Source: Burkholderiaceae bacterium (GTDB taxonomy: Bacteria > Pseudomonadota > Gammaproteobacteria > Burkholderiales > Burkholderiaceae_A). From it: 64,000 bases of DNA. Shown piece after piece: positions 1 to 9,573 of the stretch. Location: the NCBI GenBank assembly GCA_018882795.1, contig VERJ01000001.1:62001-126000 (forward strand), given 5' to 3'. The notes under the pieces were generated by a model. That model did not search any database, was not told the origin of the DNA, and saw only the letters and a list, made by a program, of their open reading frames with translations. The position numbers and the translations under genes were made by a program. The stretch's first letter is position 1, and each line of letters begins with the position of its first letter.

Positions 1-1
1 T

Positions 2-457
2 GCGCGCGCCAACTATGCACTTGGCCGCGATTGGCCAGCCTTGCGATTTTTAGGGCACTGGCAGCCGCAACGGGGCTCACCCACAGCAGCCTATGTCTCT
101 CAAGGAGCCATCAGCCTGGCGCTTGTGGGCTTTGGCGCTTACCAGGCCCGTGGTTTTGAGGCCATGGTGGAATTCACAGCGCCTGTGTTCTGGAGTTTTC
201 TATGCCTGGTAGGCCTTGCTGTGTTCATTCTGAGGGTGCGTGATCGCAACCAACACCGGCCTTTTCGTGTACCCCTCTACCCCTTCACACCCCTGGTATT
301 TGTGACGAGCTGCGGCTACCTGGCCTACTCCAGCATGGCCTATGCACAGAGCAAAGGCGCACTGCATATCTCACTCGCGGTCATGCTCTTTGGGCTGGCG
401 GCCCTGCTGATCATGGCACTCGGATCGCGCCGACGCGCTCAATCCCATTCACGTTAA
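2..457 (+). CDS. APC-family amino acid permease, C-terminal part
   Basis: The reading frame is open from the left edge, so the 5' part of the gene lies outside the window. The visible part begins with a loop resembling the GRxxYAxxRD region of APC-superfamily permeases (here RANYALGRDWP) and continues with about four hydrophobic segments. Between them is a basic loop ending in FRVPLYP, the usual pre-helix motif of amino acid permeases. An ATG-like internal start (TTG at 41) is not needed. Substrate cannot be told from this fragment; an amino acid or polyamine is the family expectation. Confidence 0.7.
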   Translation, partial: ARANYALGRDWPALRFLGHWQPQRGSPTAAYVSQGAISLALVGFGAYQARGFEAMVEFTAPVFWSFLCLVGLAVFILRVRDRNQHRPFRVPLYPFTPLVFVTSCGYLAYSSMAYAQSKGALHISLAVMLFGLAALLIMALGSRRRAQSHSR

Positions 458-496
458 GACTTCGTTGCGGGACCCATGGGGCCCCGCATAACGCGA

Positions 497-1492
497 TCAA
501 TCAATCTTTGCGCCGGAGTCTTTCACCACCTTGGCCCACTTGGTCACTTCACTGCTGACCAATCGACCAAATTCCTCGGGTGATTGGCCGCCAGCATCAG
601 CACCGAGATTTTTCCAGGCATCTTGCAGCTCCTTGGTCTGAAGTGCCTTGGCAACCTCCTGCTGCATGCGATTCACAACCTCGCGCGGGGTTCCTGCTGG
701 CGCCCAGATCGCATACCAGGTCTTGCCATCAAAGCCCTTCAACCCCAGCTCGGCAAGCGTTGGCACATCGGGCAACGCAAAGGAGCGTTTCTCTGTGGTC
801 ACCGCAATGGCGGTGAGCTTTCCTGTCTTGATGTGGGGCGCGGAGCTGCCCAGGCCATCGAACATCATGTCAATCTGACCAGCCAACAAATCCGCCATAG
901 CCGGGCCTGCACCGCGATAAGGGATATGGGTAATGAAGGTGCCAGTTGCGCCCTTAAACATCTCACCAATGAGCTGATGGGTCGTGCCACTGCCAGCAGA
1001 CCCAAAGTTCAGCTTGCCAGGGCGGTCCTTCACAAACTTCAGAAACTCCGCATAGTTCTTTACCGGCACGCGCGATGGGTTAACCACAATCACGTTGGGT
1101 ACGGACGACAGCAGGGTAACCGGCATGAGGTCTTTTTGCAGGTCATAGCCCAGCTTTGGATAGAGCGAGACTGCGATCGTGTGATGAACGGCACCCACTA
1201 AAAACGTATAACCATCAGGGGCAGACTTGGCTGCGGCCTCTGCACCAATCGTGCCACCGCCGCCGCCACGGTTATCGATCACAATGCTCTGGCCGAGCTG
1301 CGAGGTGAGCACCTTGCTCAAGGGGCGGGCAAAAGCATCCGTGCCACCGCCTGCGGGAAAGGGCACGATGAACTTGATGGGTTTGGTGGGCCAATTCGAC
1401 TGCGCAAAAACTGGCGCAGATACTGAGCCAAGAGCTGCACCGGCAACAAGCGCGCCAAGCAGCGCACGACGAGAGAATCGAGGCAACATCAC
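497..1492 (-). CDS. Bug-family tripartite tricarboxylate transporter substrate-binding protein
   Basis: Periplasmic solute receptor of 331 residues. It has an N-terminal export signal with a twin-arginine-like RR followed by a hydrophobic stretch ending in APVFAQ. The mature part carries WPTKPIKFIVPFPAGG, the signature opening of Bug/TctC receptors, and GSAGSGTTHQL in the first lobe. Bug receptors bind carboxylates and similar small molecules and are very abundant in Burkholderiales, often as orphans. No TctA/TctB membrane genes are next to it, so this is an orphan receptor here. A strong AAGGAG site precedes the ATG. Ligand unknown. Confidence 0.9.
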   Translation of the reverse strand: MMLPRFSRRALLGALVAGAALGSVSAPVFAQSNWPTKPIKFIVPFPAGGGTDAFARPLSKVLTSQLGQSIVIDNRGGGGGTIGAEAAAKSAPDGYTFLVGAVHHTIAVSLYPKLGYDLQKDLMPVTLLSSVPNVIVVNPSRVPVKNYAEFLKFVKDRPGKLNFGSAGSGTTHQLIGEMFKGATGTFITHIPYRGAGPAMADLLAGQIDMMFDGLGSSAPHIKTGKLTAIAVTTEKRSFALPDVPTLAELGLKGFDGKTWYAIWAPAGTPREVVNRMQQEVAKALQTKELQDAWKNLGADAGGQSPEEFGRLVSSEVTKWAKVVKDSGAKID

Positions 1493-1633
1493 GTCTCCTT
1501 TTAATAAGCGTTATATGCCCTGCAAGATCGCAGAAAAGCGCTGGCTTGTGCCTCGGGGAAATCCCCCGCCCAGTCTGGTGTCATGGGCCCAGGTCGCACA
1601 GCCCGAGACGGACCCCGTGGCATAATTTCGCCT

Positions 1634-1906
1634 ATGGCAAGAACAGTGCATTGCATCAAGCTGGGGAAAGAGGCCGAGGGCCTTGATTTCCCGCCCGTGC
1701 CGGGCGAGATCGGTAAAAAACTCTGGCAGTCAGTGTCCAAACAGGCTTGGCAGGACTGGATCCGTCAGCAGACCATGCTGGTGAATGAGTACCGGCTGAA
1801 TCTATCGGATCCCAAGGCGCGCAAATATCTGTCTCAACAGATGGAGAACCACTTCTTTGGCAGTGGGGCCGATGTGGCCTCGGGCTATGTACCGCCCAGC
1901 AAATAA
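1634..1906 (+). CDS. yggX: Probable Fe(2+)-trafficking protein YggX
   Basis: Small cytoplasmic protein of 90 residues. It begins [17 protein letters not shown], the conserved YggX opening with the single redox-relevant Cys, followed by the PPVPGEIG and [12 protein letters not shown] motifs. YggX proteins help protect iron-sulfur clusters and handle ferrous iron. An upstream in-frame ATG at 1583 exists, but family alignment supports the start at 1634. It is divergent from the Bug receptor and convergent with phoU. Confidence 0.93.
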   Translation: MARTVHCIKLGKEAEGLDFPPVPGEIGKKLWQSVSKQAWQDWIRQQTMLVNEYRLNLSDPKARKYLSQQMENHFFGSGADVASGYVPPSK

Positions 1907-1909
1907 GGC

Positions 1910-1932
1910 GCTGGGCCGTTGATCAGCCCAGC
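1910..1932. terminator. Hairpin between convergent yggX and phoU
   Basis: A perfect 7-bp GC-rich stem (GCTGGGC / GCCCAGC) with a 9-nt loop sits just after the yggX stop and just before the phoU stop on the other strand. It lacks a clear T-tract. It is a plausible bidirectional transcription end, but this is inference. Confidence 0.4.
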
Positions 1933-1938
1933 CCCCGA

Positions 1939-2646
1939 TCAGCTTTCCTGAACCTGCTTTTCCACATCTTCAATGTCTTGGTGCCGGACATCGCGGCCCT
2001 TGACCATGTACACCACGTGCTCTGACATATTCTTGGAGTGATCGCCGATGCGCTCCAATGCCTTGGCGATAAAGAGCAGATCAATGGAACGGGAGATGGT
2101 GCGGGAATCCTCAATCATGTAGCTGATCAGCAGCCGCAGCGTATTTCTGAACTGATCATCCACCGCGATGTCTTCCCGGATCACTTCAGCAAGCGATGAG
2201 GAATCATTTCGGGCAAATCCATCGAGCGACTGGTGCATCATTTTCATCACCAGGTCGTACATACTGGAGAGCTCAATACGCGGTGTGAATTTGGCGTTGC
2301 TCTCATGAATCATGAGCGACATACGGGCAATCTTTTCTGCCTCATCGCCGATGCGCTCCAGATCACGGATCATCTTCATGCAAGTCAGCACAAACCGAAG
2401 GTCATAGGCGGTGGGCTGGCGGCGGGCGATCACATGGTGACAACGGTCATCGATTTCGACCTCCATGCGGTTGACCTGCTTTTCCCGATGCATCACATCG
2501 CGCAGCAAGGCGATATCGCCGCTCTCAAGGCCGCTGATCGCGCTGCTGATCATGCCCTCGACCAGGCCGCCCAGCTCCAGAACGCTGGTGCGGATGACTT
2601 CAAGTTCCTTATCGAATTCCTTGGAGGTGTGCTGAGGCATGGGCAA
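1939..2646 (-). CDS. phoU: Phosphate signalling complex protein PhoU
   Basis: PhoU, 235 residues, two tandem three-helix PhoU domains. Each domain shows its metal-binding motif: RDLERIGDEAEK near residue 95 and KALERIGDHSKN near residue 190. PhoU links the Pst transporter to the PhoR kinase and restrains phosphate uptake and the Pho response. It normally follows pstB directly, but here it stands about 11 kb away from pstB on the same strand, and no phoB or phoR is visible next to it. Start: ATG at 2646, with an alternative ATG two codons later. Confidence 0.95.
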   Translation of the reverse strand: MPMPQHTSKEFDKELEVIRTSVLELGGLVEGMISSAISGLESGDIALLRDVMHREKQVNRMEVEIDDRCHHVIARRQPTAYDLRFVLTCMKMIRDLERIGDEAEKIARMSLMIHESNAKFTPRIELSSMYDLVMKMMHQSLDGFARNDSSSLAEVIREDIAVDDQFRNTLRLLISYMIEDSRTISRSIDLLFIAKALERIGDHSKNMSEHVVYMVKGRDVRHQDIEDVEKQVQES

Positions 2647-2694
2647 TCCTGTTCATGTCCGATGGTCAGAGTCTAGACCAATCTTGTTTCAGTT

Positions 2695-3363
2695 TTATTG
2701 CAATCGGGCCACGCCTTGGGCGGAGGCCACCAGGGCCAGGTCTGCCCGGCGCAGGGCAAAAATACCATTGGCGACGACCCCGGGGATCTGGTTGATGGCG
2801 GTTTCCATGGCCACGGGGTCTGTGATCGAGAGCCCGTGGACATCGATGATGGGATGGCCGTTGTCGGTGATCACCCCGGGCCTGACCACCGGATCTCCGC
2901 CCATGGCCCGAATGGCCCAGCTGACTGGTGTAATGGCCGATTCAATGACCTCGATGGGCAGGGGAAATTTGCCCAAAACCTCCACGCGCTTAGAGGCATC
3001 CACGATACAGATAAAACGTTTGGCGGCGCTGGCCACAATCTTCTCCTGAGTCAGGGCCGCCCCACCCCCCTTGATCATGCACAGGGCCGAATTGATCTCA
3101 TCTGCGCCATCGATATACAAATCCATGGGCGCCTGAAGAGACTCCAGGCCCACGACCCGATAGCCCAGGGATTCCAGCCGGGCAGCGCTACGGCGGGAAC
3201 TTGAGATCGCAGCCTTCAGCCCCACCCTTGCGCGGGCCAGCTCATCAATGAAGCAGTCGACGGTGGAGCCCGTTCCCACGCCCAGAATCGAACCTGCGGA
3301 CACCTCGGCCACCGCTGCGCGGGCCACCGCAATCTTCAGTGCCTGCTGATCCGGGATCGTCAT
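2695..3363 (-). CDS. rpiA: Ribose-5-phosphate isomerase A
   Basis: Interconverts ribose-5-phosphate and ribulose-5-phosphate in the non-oxidative pentose phosphate pathway. Family motifs are all present: GVGTGSTVDCFIDEL (phosphate binding), DGADEI (catalytic Asp), and KGGGAALTQEKIVA (catalytic Glu/Lys). The chosen ATG at 3363 gives 222 residues and has a GAGG Shine-Dalgarno six to seven bases upstream. An in-frame GTG three codons earlier is less well placed. It is divergent from the downstream YkgJ-like gene. Confidence 0.96.
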   Translation of the reverse strand: MTIPDQQALKIAVARAAVAEVSAGSILGVGTGSTVDCFIDELARARVGLKAAISSSRRSAARLESLGYRVVGLESLQAPMDLYIDGADEINSALCMIKGGGAALTQEKIVASAAKRFICIVDASKRVEVLGKFPLPIEVIESAITPVSWAIRAMGGDPVVRPGVITDNGHPIIDVHGLSITDPVAMETAINQIPGVVANGIFALRRADLALVASAQGVARLQ

Positions 3364-3398
3364 ACAATTCACCTCAACGTTATTGAAGGAATTGTGCC

Positions 3399-3785
3399 AT
3401 GTCCAAGGTGAAATACGACTGCAGCAAGTGCCCCGGCTACTGCTGCAGCTACCCCAGAATTACCGTCACCAAAAAAGATGTTCGCCGTCTGGCAGAGCAC
3501 TTCGGCATCACCGAGGCCGCAGCCTGGAAAAAATACATCACCCAGTACACCGTTGAAGAAGGCGATGAAAAAGGTGAAGTCGAAAATATTCTGAAGCATC
3601 GCAAAGATCACATCTACGAAACGATCTGCCAATTTTTTGATCGCAAAGAACGTCGCTGCACAATTTATGAGGCACGACCCAGCGTTTGCCGCGAGTATCC
3701 CAATGGCAAAACCTGCGGTTACTACAGCTTTTTAAAATTCGAACGCAAACACCAAGACGACAAAGAATTCATTCCCAGCGCTTAA
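3399..3785 (+). CDS. YkgJ-family cysteine cluster protein
   Basis: Cytoplasmic protein of 128 residues with the zinc- or iron-chelating YkgJ/UPF0153 cysteine pattern. An N-terminal CSKCPGYCCSYPRI is followed by later cysteines in ETICQFF, RRCTIYEARPSVCREYP and KTCGYY. The pattern indicates bound metal, but the biochemical role of the family is not established. It lies between rpiA (divergent) and the RND pump gene (convergent). Confidence 0.85.
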   Translation: MSKVKYDCSKCPGYCCSYPRITVTKKDVRRLAEHFGITEAAAWKKYITQYTVEEGDEKGEVENILKHRKDHIYETICQFFDRKERRCTIYEARPSVCREYPNGKTCGYYSFLKFERKHQDDKEFIPSA

Positions 3786-3795
3786 GCCAGCGGCC

Positions 3796-3827
3796 TGCCT
3801 GCCCCGGTCAGCCCTAGTGGGCAGGCA
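3796..3827. terminator. Hairpin between convergent YkgJ-like and RND pump genes
   Basis: A perfect 9-bp inverted repeat (TGCCTGCCC / GGGCAGGCA) with a 14-nt loop spans the stop codon of the RND gene and lies just past the ykgJ stop. No T-tract on either strand. Possible bidirectional terminator. Confidence 0.4.
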
Positions 3828-6800
3828 TCACATCGCCACTAGTCAACCACTTCGGCCGACGCTGTGCCACCCAGGCATAGAGTGTGGGCAGCACGATCAA
3901 CGTCAGGATCGTGGCACTCACCAGGCCCCCGATCACCACCACCGCCAGGGGCCGCTGCGTCTCGGCACCGATGCCGCGCGAGAGCGCCATCGGCAGCAGA
4001 CCCAGCATCGCGAGTAGTGATGTCATCAACACCGTGCGCAGCCGCGTGAGGGCCCCCTCCCGTACAGCCAGCAAGGGGGCCGCACCGGCGGCAAGCCGGC
4101 CGTTGAAATCAGAAACAATCACCACGCCATTGAGCACCGCCTGTCCAAAGAGCGCAATAAATCCGATGGCAGCAGAAACTGACAGGGGAATATCAGTAAG
4201 AAACAACGCAACAATACCGCCGATCATGGCCAGAGGGATGTTCAGAATAATCAGTGCGGCGCTGGCCACCGATCCGAAGGCATTAAACAGGAGCAGAAAG
4301 ATCAGCAGAATCGAGAGCGGCACCACCCAGGAGAGCCTGGCCATGGCCCGTTGCTGATTCTCAAACTCCCCTGACCAGATAATCGAATATCCCGCGGGTA
4401 GCACCACATTCTGTGCGACCCGCTCCTGCATGTCGGCCACCACGCTGCCCATGTCACGATCGCGGATAAAGACACCAATGGCGGCAACACGCTGACCATT
4501 TTCGCGGCTGATGTTCATGGCGCCCTCGGTCATGTGAAAGCGCGCGAACTCCGCCAGGGAGATCTGACCGCCATTGCTGGAAGGCACCAGCACTTTGTCT
4601 AGGCTGGGCAGGTCACGATATTCAGGCTTTAGGCGCACCACCACGCTGAAGCGACGCTCGCCCTCCCAGAGTTCGGTGGCCGCCTTACCCGCCAGGGATG
4701 CCTCGACCACATCCTGCACATCGGTGATATTGATGCCGTAGCGCGCTGCTGCCAGGCGATCAATTTCCAGCCGGAACTGAGGCAGATTGCCATCACGATC
4801 GATAAAGCTGCGCCGCACGCCCTCGACATTGGCCACCTGCTCGCGGATCTGACGGGCCAGTTGTTTGAGCTTCATGTAATCGTCGCCTTGCAGCTTGATC
4901 ACGATCTGACCATCGATCTGAGAGATGCTCTCCAGGACATTGTCTCGGATCGGCTGTGAAAAAGTCGGCTCTATACCCGGAATCGGCGCAAGTACAGCCT
5001 CCATTTCCCGGATCAGAGCCTCCTTGGTCATGCCGGAGCGCCACTGCTTTGCGGGCTTCATATCGACATAGAACTCAGCGGAGCTGAAAATTTTTGGGTC
5101 GGTGCCGTCATCGGGTCGCCCCACCTTGGAGATCACCGTGGAGACTTCGGGCACCTGCTTTAATGTCTCCCGAATCAGTCGTGCTGACCGGGTGGATTCC
5201 TCTGGTGAGACCGAAGGCGGCAACGAGACATTGACCCATATCGATCCTTCATTGAGTTCGGGCAGAAACTCACTGCCAAGCTGTGTGGCAATGACCCCGG
5301 TCCCCAGCACTGCGGCTGCGGCGATCAGGAAGACTTTTTTGCTCTGGGCGAGGCTCCAATCCAAGACCTTTTCATAACGCCGCTTGAACCACTCCACAAT
5401 CCGGTTGTCGTGACTCGGCACCCTGCGCAGCAGCCAGAAACAGGCCAGGGGCACAAGGGTCAGCGATAGCACCAGCGATCCCACCAAGGCAGAGCTGACT
5501 GTCCAGGCCATCGGGGAGAAAATCCTTCCCTCGTGTCGCTGCAGCGTAAAAATTGGTACATGGGCCACAATGATGATCAGCATCGAAAACAATGTTGGCC
5601 TGCCCACTTCTGTGGCCGCTTTCAGCACCGCAAATCGCCGCAGCCGTGAAATCTCGATGCGCCGTGAACCCAACTCACCCAGTCGGCGAAAGATGTTTTC
5701 CACCACGATGACTGCGCCATCGATGATGATGCCGAAATCCATGGCACCGAGCGAGAGCAGATTGGCTGGAATCCCAACAAAGGTCAGCCCGAGAAATGTC
5801 GACAGCAAGGCCAGCGGAATGATAGAGGCCACAATCAACGCAGCCCGAAGATTCGTTAAAAACAGCAACAGCACCACGACCACCAGCAGGGCCCCCTCCA
5901 GCAGATTTGTAAAGACTGTGGTCAGTGTTTTATCAATCAGCCAGGACCGGTCGTAATACGGCTGTATCTCCACGCCCCGAGGAAGTTGGGTACGGTTGAT
6001 GAATTCAATCTTTTCCTTCACGCCAGCCAGCACCATGGATGGGTTCTCACCCTTGCGCATCACCACAATGCCATTGACCATGTCATCACGGTTACCATCC
6101 GGGCCGGTCTGGCCAACGACACCTTGTGCAGGCGCACCGCCCTGGCGCACCTGGGCGATATCGCGCACCAGCACCGGCACACCCTTGTTGGCGACCACCA
6201 CGATATTGGCGATATCCGCCGAAGAGCGCAGCTCACCCAATGAGCGAATCAGGTATTGCTGGCTGCCGTGGCTCACGGCGCCACCACCGACGTTACCGCT
6301 GGCCCGTGAAATCGCATCAAACAATTGCGGCAGTGTGATTTTGTAATCCCGCATCTTGGCCAGATCGGGGTTCACTTCATACTGCTTGACGGTGCCGCCC
6401 ATGGTGACCACATCGGCCACGCCGGGAACACGCCGCAGGTGGCGCTCAACAACCCAGTCCTGGAGGGTTCTCAGCTGTTGTGTGGAGTAGCCCTCGCCGA
6501 TGAGCCGGAAGCGAAATATCTCGCCAATGGCGGTCTGAGGCGGCTGAATGCGAATCTCTGCACCTGATGGCAACGTGACATTCTGTAGCCGCTCATTCAC
6601 CCGCTGCCGGGCCAGCTGATCAGAGGGGCGATCATTGAAGGTAATGACCGTATAAGACAGGCCAAACTGCGTGTGCGAAAACAGACGCACCGAATCCGGC
6701 AGGCCAGATAGCGCAACCTCTACCGGTAACGTGATTTGACGCTCCACCTCTTCAGCCGCCCGTCCGGGGTAAAGTCCAATGACCGTGACCTGTGTGTCGG

Positions 6801-6927
6801 AGACATCGGGGAAAGCCTCAATCGGAAGATTCTTGAATGCGATCAAACCGGAGGCCATCAATACAATCAAGAACAACACCACCAAGAGCGGCTGGTGAAG
6901 CGCAACGAACACAATCCGGCGGATCAA
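3814..6927 (-). CDS. Heavy-metal efflux RND pump, CzcA type
   Basis: Inner-membrane proton-driven RND transporter of 1037 residues. It has twelve predicted membrane helices and two large periplasmic loops, the usual size for the HME family. In helix 4 it has the proton-relay pattern D397-F-G-(3)-D403-(6)-E410 within AMDFGIIIDGAVIVVEN. This DFGxxxDG form marks the divalent-cation group (CzcA/CnrA/NccA: Zn, Co, Cd, Ni) rather than the Cu/Ag CusA group. It overlaps the adaptor gene by four bases. With the adaptor and TolC-like channel it forms a complete trans-envelope pump. The exact metal is not decided by sequence. Confidence 0.9.
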   Translation of the reverse strand: MIRRIVFVALHQPLLVVLFLIVLMASGLIAFKNLPIEAFPDVSDTQVTVIGLYPGRAAEEVERQITLPVEVALSGLPDSVRLFSHTQFGLSYTVITFNDRPSDQLARQRVNERLQNVTLPSGAEIRIQPPQTAIGEIFRFRLIGEGYSTQQLRTLQDWVVERHLRRVPGVADVVTMGGTVKQYEVNPDLAKMRDYKITLPQLFDAISRASGNVGGGAVSHGSQQYLIRSLGELRSSADIANIVVVANKGVPVLVRDIAQVRQGGAPAQGVVGQTGPDGNRDDMVNGIVVMRKGENPSMVLAGVKEKIEFINRTQLPRGVEIQPYYDRSWLIDKTLTTVFTNLLEGALLVVVVLLLFLTNLRAALIVASIIPLALLSTFLGLTFVGIPANLLSLGAMDFGIIIDGAVIVVENIFRRLGELGSRRIEISRLRRFAVLKAATEVGRPTLFSMLIIIVAHVPIFTLQRHEGRIFSPMAWTVSSALVGSLVLSLTLVPLACFWLLRRVPSHDNRIVEWFKRRYEKVLDWSLAQSKKVFLIAAAAVLGTGVIATQLGSEFLPELNEGSIWVNVSLPPSVSPEESTRSARLIRETLKQVPEVSTVISKVGRPDDGTDPKIFSSAEFYVDMKPAKQWRSGMTKEALIREMEAVLAPIPGIEPTFSQPIRDNVLESISQIDGQIVIKLQGDDYMKLKQLARQIREQVANVEGVRRSFIDRDGNLPQFRLEIDRLAAARYGINITDVQDVVEASLAGKAATELWEGERRFSVVVRLKPEYRDLPSLDKVLVPSSNGGQISLAEFARFHMTEGAMNISRENGQRVAAIGVFIRDRDMGSVVADMQERVAQNVVLPAGYSIIWSGEFENQQRAMARLSWVVPLSILLIFLLLFNAFGSVASAALIILNIPLAMIGGIVALFLTDIPLSVSAAIGFIALFGQAVLNGVVIVSDFNGRLAAGAAPLLAVREGALTRLRTVLMTSLLAMLGLLPMALSRGIGAETQRPLAVVVIGGLVSATILTLIVLPTLYAWVAQRRPKWLTSGDVMPAH

Positions 6928-8153
6928 GGCTTGCCACCCTCTTTCACAGGCGCCTCGGATGCACCGGGCGCAGCCTTGGTTGACCGCATCAGGATCTGTT
7001 GCAGATAAAGATTGCCGTCGGTCACAACCCGCTGATTCAAGGACAATCCCCGCACAATGGAGCGGCCTGCAATTTCCCGAGAGACCTGGACCTCCTGGCG
7101 GGTATAGCTGGTCTCGGTGGCTTGAATGAAGACATAGCGTTTTTCACCGACCAGAAATAGCGCCGAGGATGGTATCGAAAAGAGCCGATTCGCTGCATCA
7201 TCCTCTACGCCACCCAACCAGTTGACCGTCACAAACATCTCACCCTTGAGCTGGCGGGCACTATTGTTCACCACGCCTCTAAGCCTGAAGGTTCGGGTCA
7301 CCGGATCCAGAAACTCGGAGAACTGCACGATGGATCCAGAGAAGTTTTTCTCCGGAAATGCCCTTGACACCACGGTCACATCAAAAGGCACCCGAATTGG
7401 CTGTAGCTGATTGATGTCCAACTCGCCCAAATCCACCCATAACCAGAGCTGGGTTGGGTCAGTGACCAGATACAGAGGTGGTGCATCCTGATCGGCACGA
7501 ATCTCCTGACCAGGATTGATCGCTGTCTCCACCACCACACCGGCGATGGGTGATCGCAACAGAAATAGGCCATCTCGAGAACCCTGCAAAACCTCTGGCA
7601 TGGCTGGCTGTGAGCGCAGGAACTCAGCCCTGGCACGTTTGTGCTCAGCCTCGCTGGTCTGAAGCTCACGCTTGGAAACAATGCCTGCCTGATAAAGCAT
7701 CCTCGAGCGCTCCAGATTGGATTCAGCGAGCTGATAGTCAGCCTCGGCACGGCCGTATTCTCCGGAATGAATTTCAGCCAGAGGCTGACCGACAGAAACA
7801 CGATCACCCACCTTGACCAGGGAGCGCACCACCCGGCCCGTGAAAGGGGACCGGATGCGGCTGGTGCGATCATCCGCCCAGGTCAGACGCCCGGGAAAGC
7901 CGCTCTCAATCAGAGTTGCACTGTCGACTGGCTCAGTCCGCACACCATCGGGTCGATTGTTGAAAGTGATGGTGCTGTCACTGACCGTGGGGGGAATCGC
8001 GGGCTTCACCCTGGTGTCTTCCTGCCTGAGCCAAAACACCCCCCCCACGAGCACAATCAGAAAAAGACTCCACGACACCAGCAGGCGCCAACGTGATCCC
8101 AATGATCGGGGCATCGCAGCGGAAGGACGCGCGTCAGGATCAGGAGCATTCAT
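6924..8153 (-). CDS. RND efflux periplasmic adaptor, CzcB/CusB-like
   Basis: Membrane-fusion protein of 409 residues. One N-terminal membrane anchor (about residues 27-43) is followed by a lipoyl-type half (SPFTGRVVRSLVKVGDRVSVGQPL), a helical hairpin around residues 130-180, the second lipoyl half (RSPIAGVVVETAINPGQEI), and a beta-barrel and membrane-proximal domain. It bridges the RND pump and the outer-membrane channel. No His-rich metal-binding N-terminus is seen, unlike classical CzcB. The stop overlaps the pump start, indicating translational coupling. Confidence 0.88.
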   Translation of the reverse strand: MNAPDPDARPSAAMPRSLGSRWRLLVSWSLFLIVLVGGVFWLRQEDTRVKPAIPPTVSDSTITFNNRPDGVRTEPVDSATLIESGFPGRLTWADDRTSRIRSPFTGRVVRSLVKVGDRVSVGQPLAEIHSGEYGRAEADYQLAESNLERSRMLYQAGIVSKRELQTSEAEHKRARAEFLRSQPAMPEVLQGSRDGLFLLRSPIAGVVVETAINPGQEIRADQDAPPLYLVTDPTQLWLWVDLGELDINQLQPIRVPFDVTVVSRAFPEKNFSGSIVQFSEFLDPVTRTFRLRGVVNNSARQLKGEMFVTVNWLGGVEDDAANRLFSIPSSALFLVGEKRYVFIQATETSYTRQEVQVSREIAGRSIVRGLSLNQRVVTDGNLYLQQILMRSTKAAPGASEAPVKEGGKP

Positions 8154-8167
8154 TCGGTCGGCCCTTC

Positions 8168-9508
8168 TTATTGATTGATTTCTGGAATGCCCACAAAACG
8201 AAATACGGGATCGTTGGCTTGCGGCGAAATTCTGAGCAGTGCGCGGGCGAGCGCATCAGATTTTTCATACTGCAGACGGGCCTCCAGCGTATCGATCTGT
8301 AACAGGCGATGGACCCGCAGTGCATCCAGCATATCGAGCAGACTAATGGCACGTTGTTCATATGCCAGACGAATGCTGGCCGAGACTCGATCACCCAGTG
8401 GCAAGGCGTTGTCCCGCAGTCGCCGCCACCTTCCGAGCGAGACCTCGCGCTCCTGAAGCAGCTGGACCTGCCGCGTCTTGGTCTGATTCTCAAGCCGCTG
8501 TCGTGTTAAGAGTGCAGCGGTGTAATCCGATTCAGATTTGGCAAGCTCTCCTTCATAACGATGCCAGGTGAACAACGGAACGGAGGCATACAGGCCAAAA
8601 GTGTTCCCGTCTCCGGCAGGCGCAGGATAGCGATCCGCCTGAACACCCACCACCACATCGCGCGTACCAAGGGTTCGGGCAAGCTCACGGGCTGACCTGG
8701 TTTTCTCGACCAAGGCCTCTGCCGCGGCAATCTCGGGACGAATGACCATCGCATCTGGCTCAGGGAATGTGCCCTGCAGGGCCGGCCAGGGACTGGAGAG
8801 ACGGATCTCTGCGGAATCCGGCGGCAGCATCAACACAAAAGCCAACACCTGCTGCGCACGGAGTCGCTCGGCCCTGGCCTGCTCGCGATCATTCTCGATA
8901 CGCTGCAGATCAATCACGACGCGGCTGAGATCGGCCTGGGCAATATCACCAGCGTTATAGCGCAGCCGTGAGACCTCTTCAATGCGCCGAAAATCAATCA
9001 GTGCGGTATCTAACAGGAGTTCACGGTCCTGCGCAGCCCAGAGCTCACTCCAGGCATGCGAAAGCGCCAAAAGTGCTGTACGCATGGTGTCTGCTGACTG
9101 CCAACGGCTCGCCAGCAGACCGCTCTCGGCCTGGGAGATACGCAGCTCGCGCTTGCCACCTCGCTCGATCAGTTGATCAATACGGGCGAGCCAATCAATC
9201 TGATATTGCTGGTTGCCACCCTTCACACCTTTTTGTGGATTGATGCTGGCTGCGCCAAATGAGGCCTGGGGATTGGGAATCTGTCCTGCAATGGTCCGCT
9301 CCGCCCTTGCAGAGTCCAGCTGCACCAGGGCCAGTCGTACATCGGCGTTACAGCGCACCAGGCGCTCTACCGCGCGACTCCATTCAATGGGTGTGGCCAA
9401 CGTGTCCGCACAGACAGCTTCTGAGGCGGCAAAAGCTGGCGCAAACAGCCCTACCCCACACAGGGCGACCGAGACATAACCTGCGACTAGGCGGCTGATA
9501 CTGAGCAT
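8168..9508 (-). CDS. TolC-family outer-membrane channel of metal efflux system
   Basis: Outer-membrane factor of 446 residues. An export signal ends near residue 28 (FAPAFAAS), followed by two structural repeats of coiled-coil helices and beta segments. Motifs such as QIPNPQASFG and the helical GLYASVPLF region are typical of CzcC/CusC-like channels. It is first in the minus-strand operon, 14 bases ahead of the adaptor, and divergent from the response-regulator gene 65 bases away. No lipobox is evident. Confidence 0.88.
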   Translation of the reverse strand: MLSISRLVAGYVSVALCGVGLFAPAFAASEAVCADTLATPIEWSRAVERLVRCNADVRLALVQLDSARAERTIAGQIPNPQASFGAASINPQKGVKGGNQQYQIDWLARIDQLIERGGKRELRISQAESGLLASRWQSADTMRTALLALSHAWSELWAAQDRELLLDTALIDFRRIEEVSRLRYNAGDIAQADLSRVVIDLQRIENDREQARAERLRAQQVLAFVLMLPPDSAEIRLSSPWPALQGTFPEPDAMVIRPEIAAAEALVEKTRSARELARTLGTRDVVVGVQADRYPAPAGDGNTFGLYASVPLFTWHRYEGELAKSESDYTAALLTRQRLENQTKTRQVQLLQEREVSLGRWRRLRDNALPLGDRVSASIRLAYEQRAISLLDMLDALRVHRLLQIDTLEARLQYEKSDALARALLRISPQANDPVFRFVGIPEINQ

Positions 9509-9530
9509 GCCCGGACTCTAAGTGGGTAAA

Positions 9531-9547
9531 CTTTCAAAAACCTTTCA
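9531..9547. promoter_or_regulatory. Direct repeat CTTTCA at 11-bp spacing in divergent promoter
   Basis: Two copies of CTTTCA start exactly 11 bp apart, one helical turn, in the 65-bp gap between the efflux operon and its two-component genes. OmpR/PhoB-family regulators usually bind such phased direct repeats. It is a good candidate operator for the adjacent response regulator controlling both directions. Confidence 0.4.
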
Positions 9548-9573
9548 TTACAGACATAGGCAGCCCGCTCGCT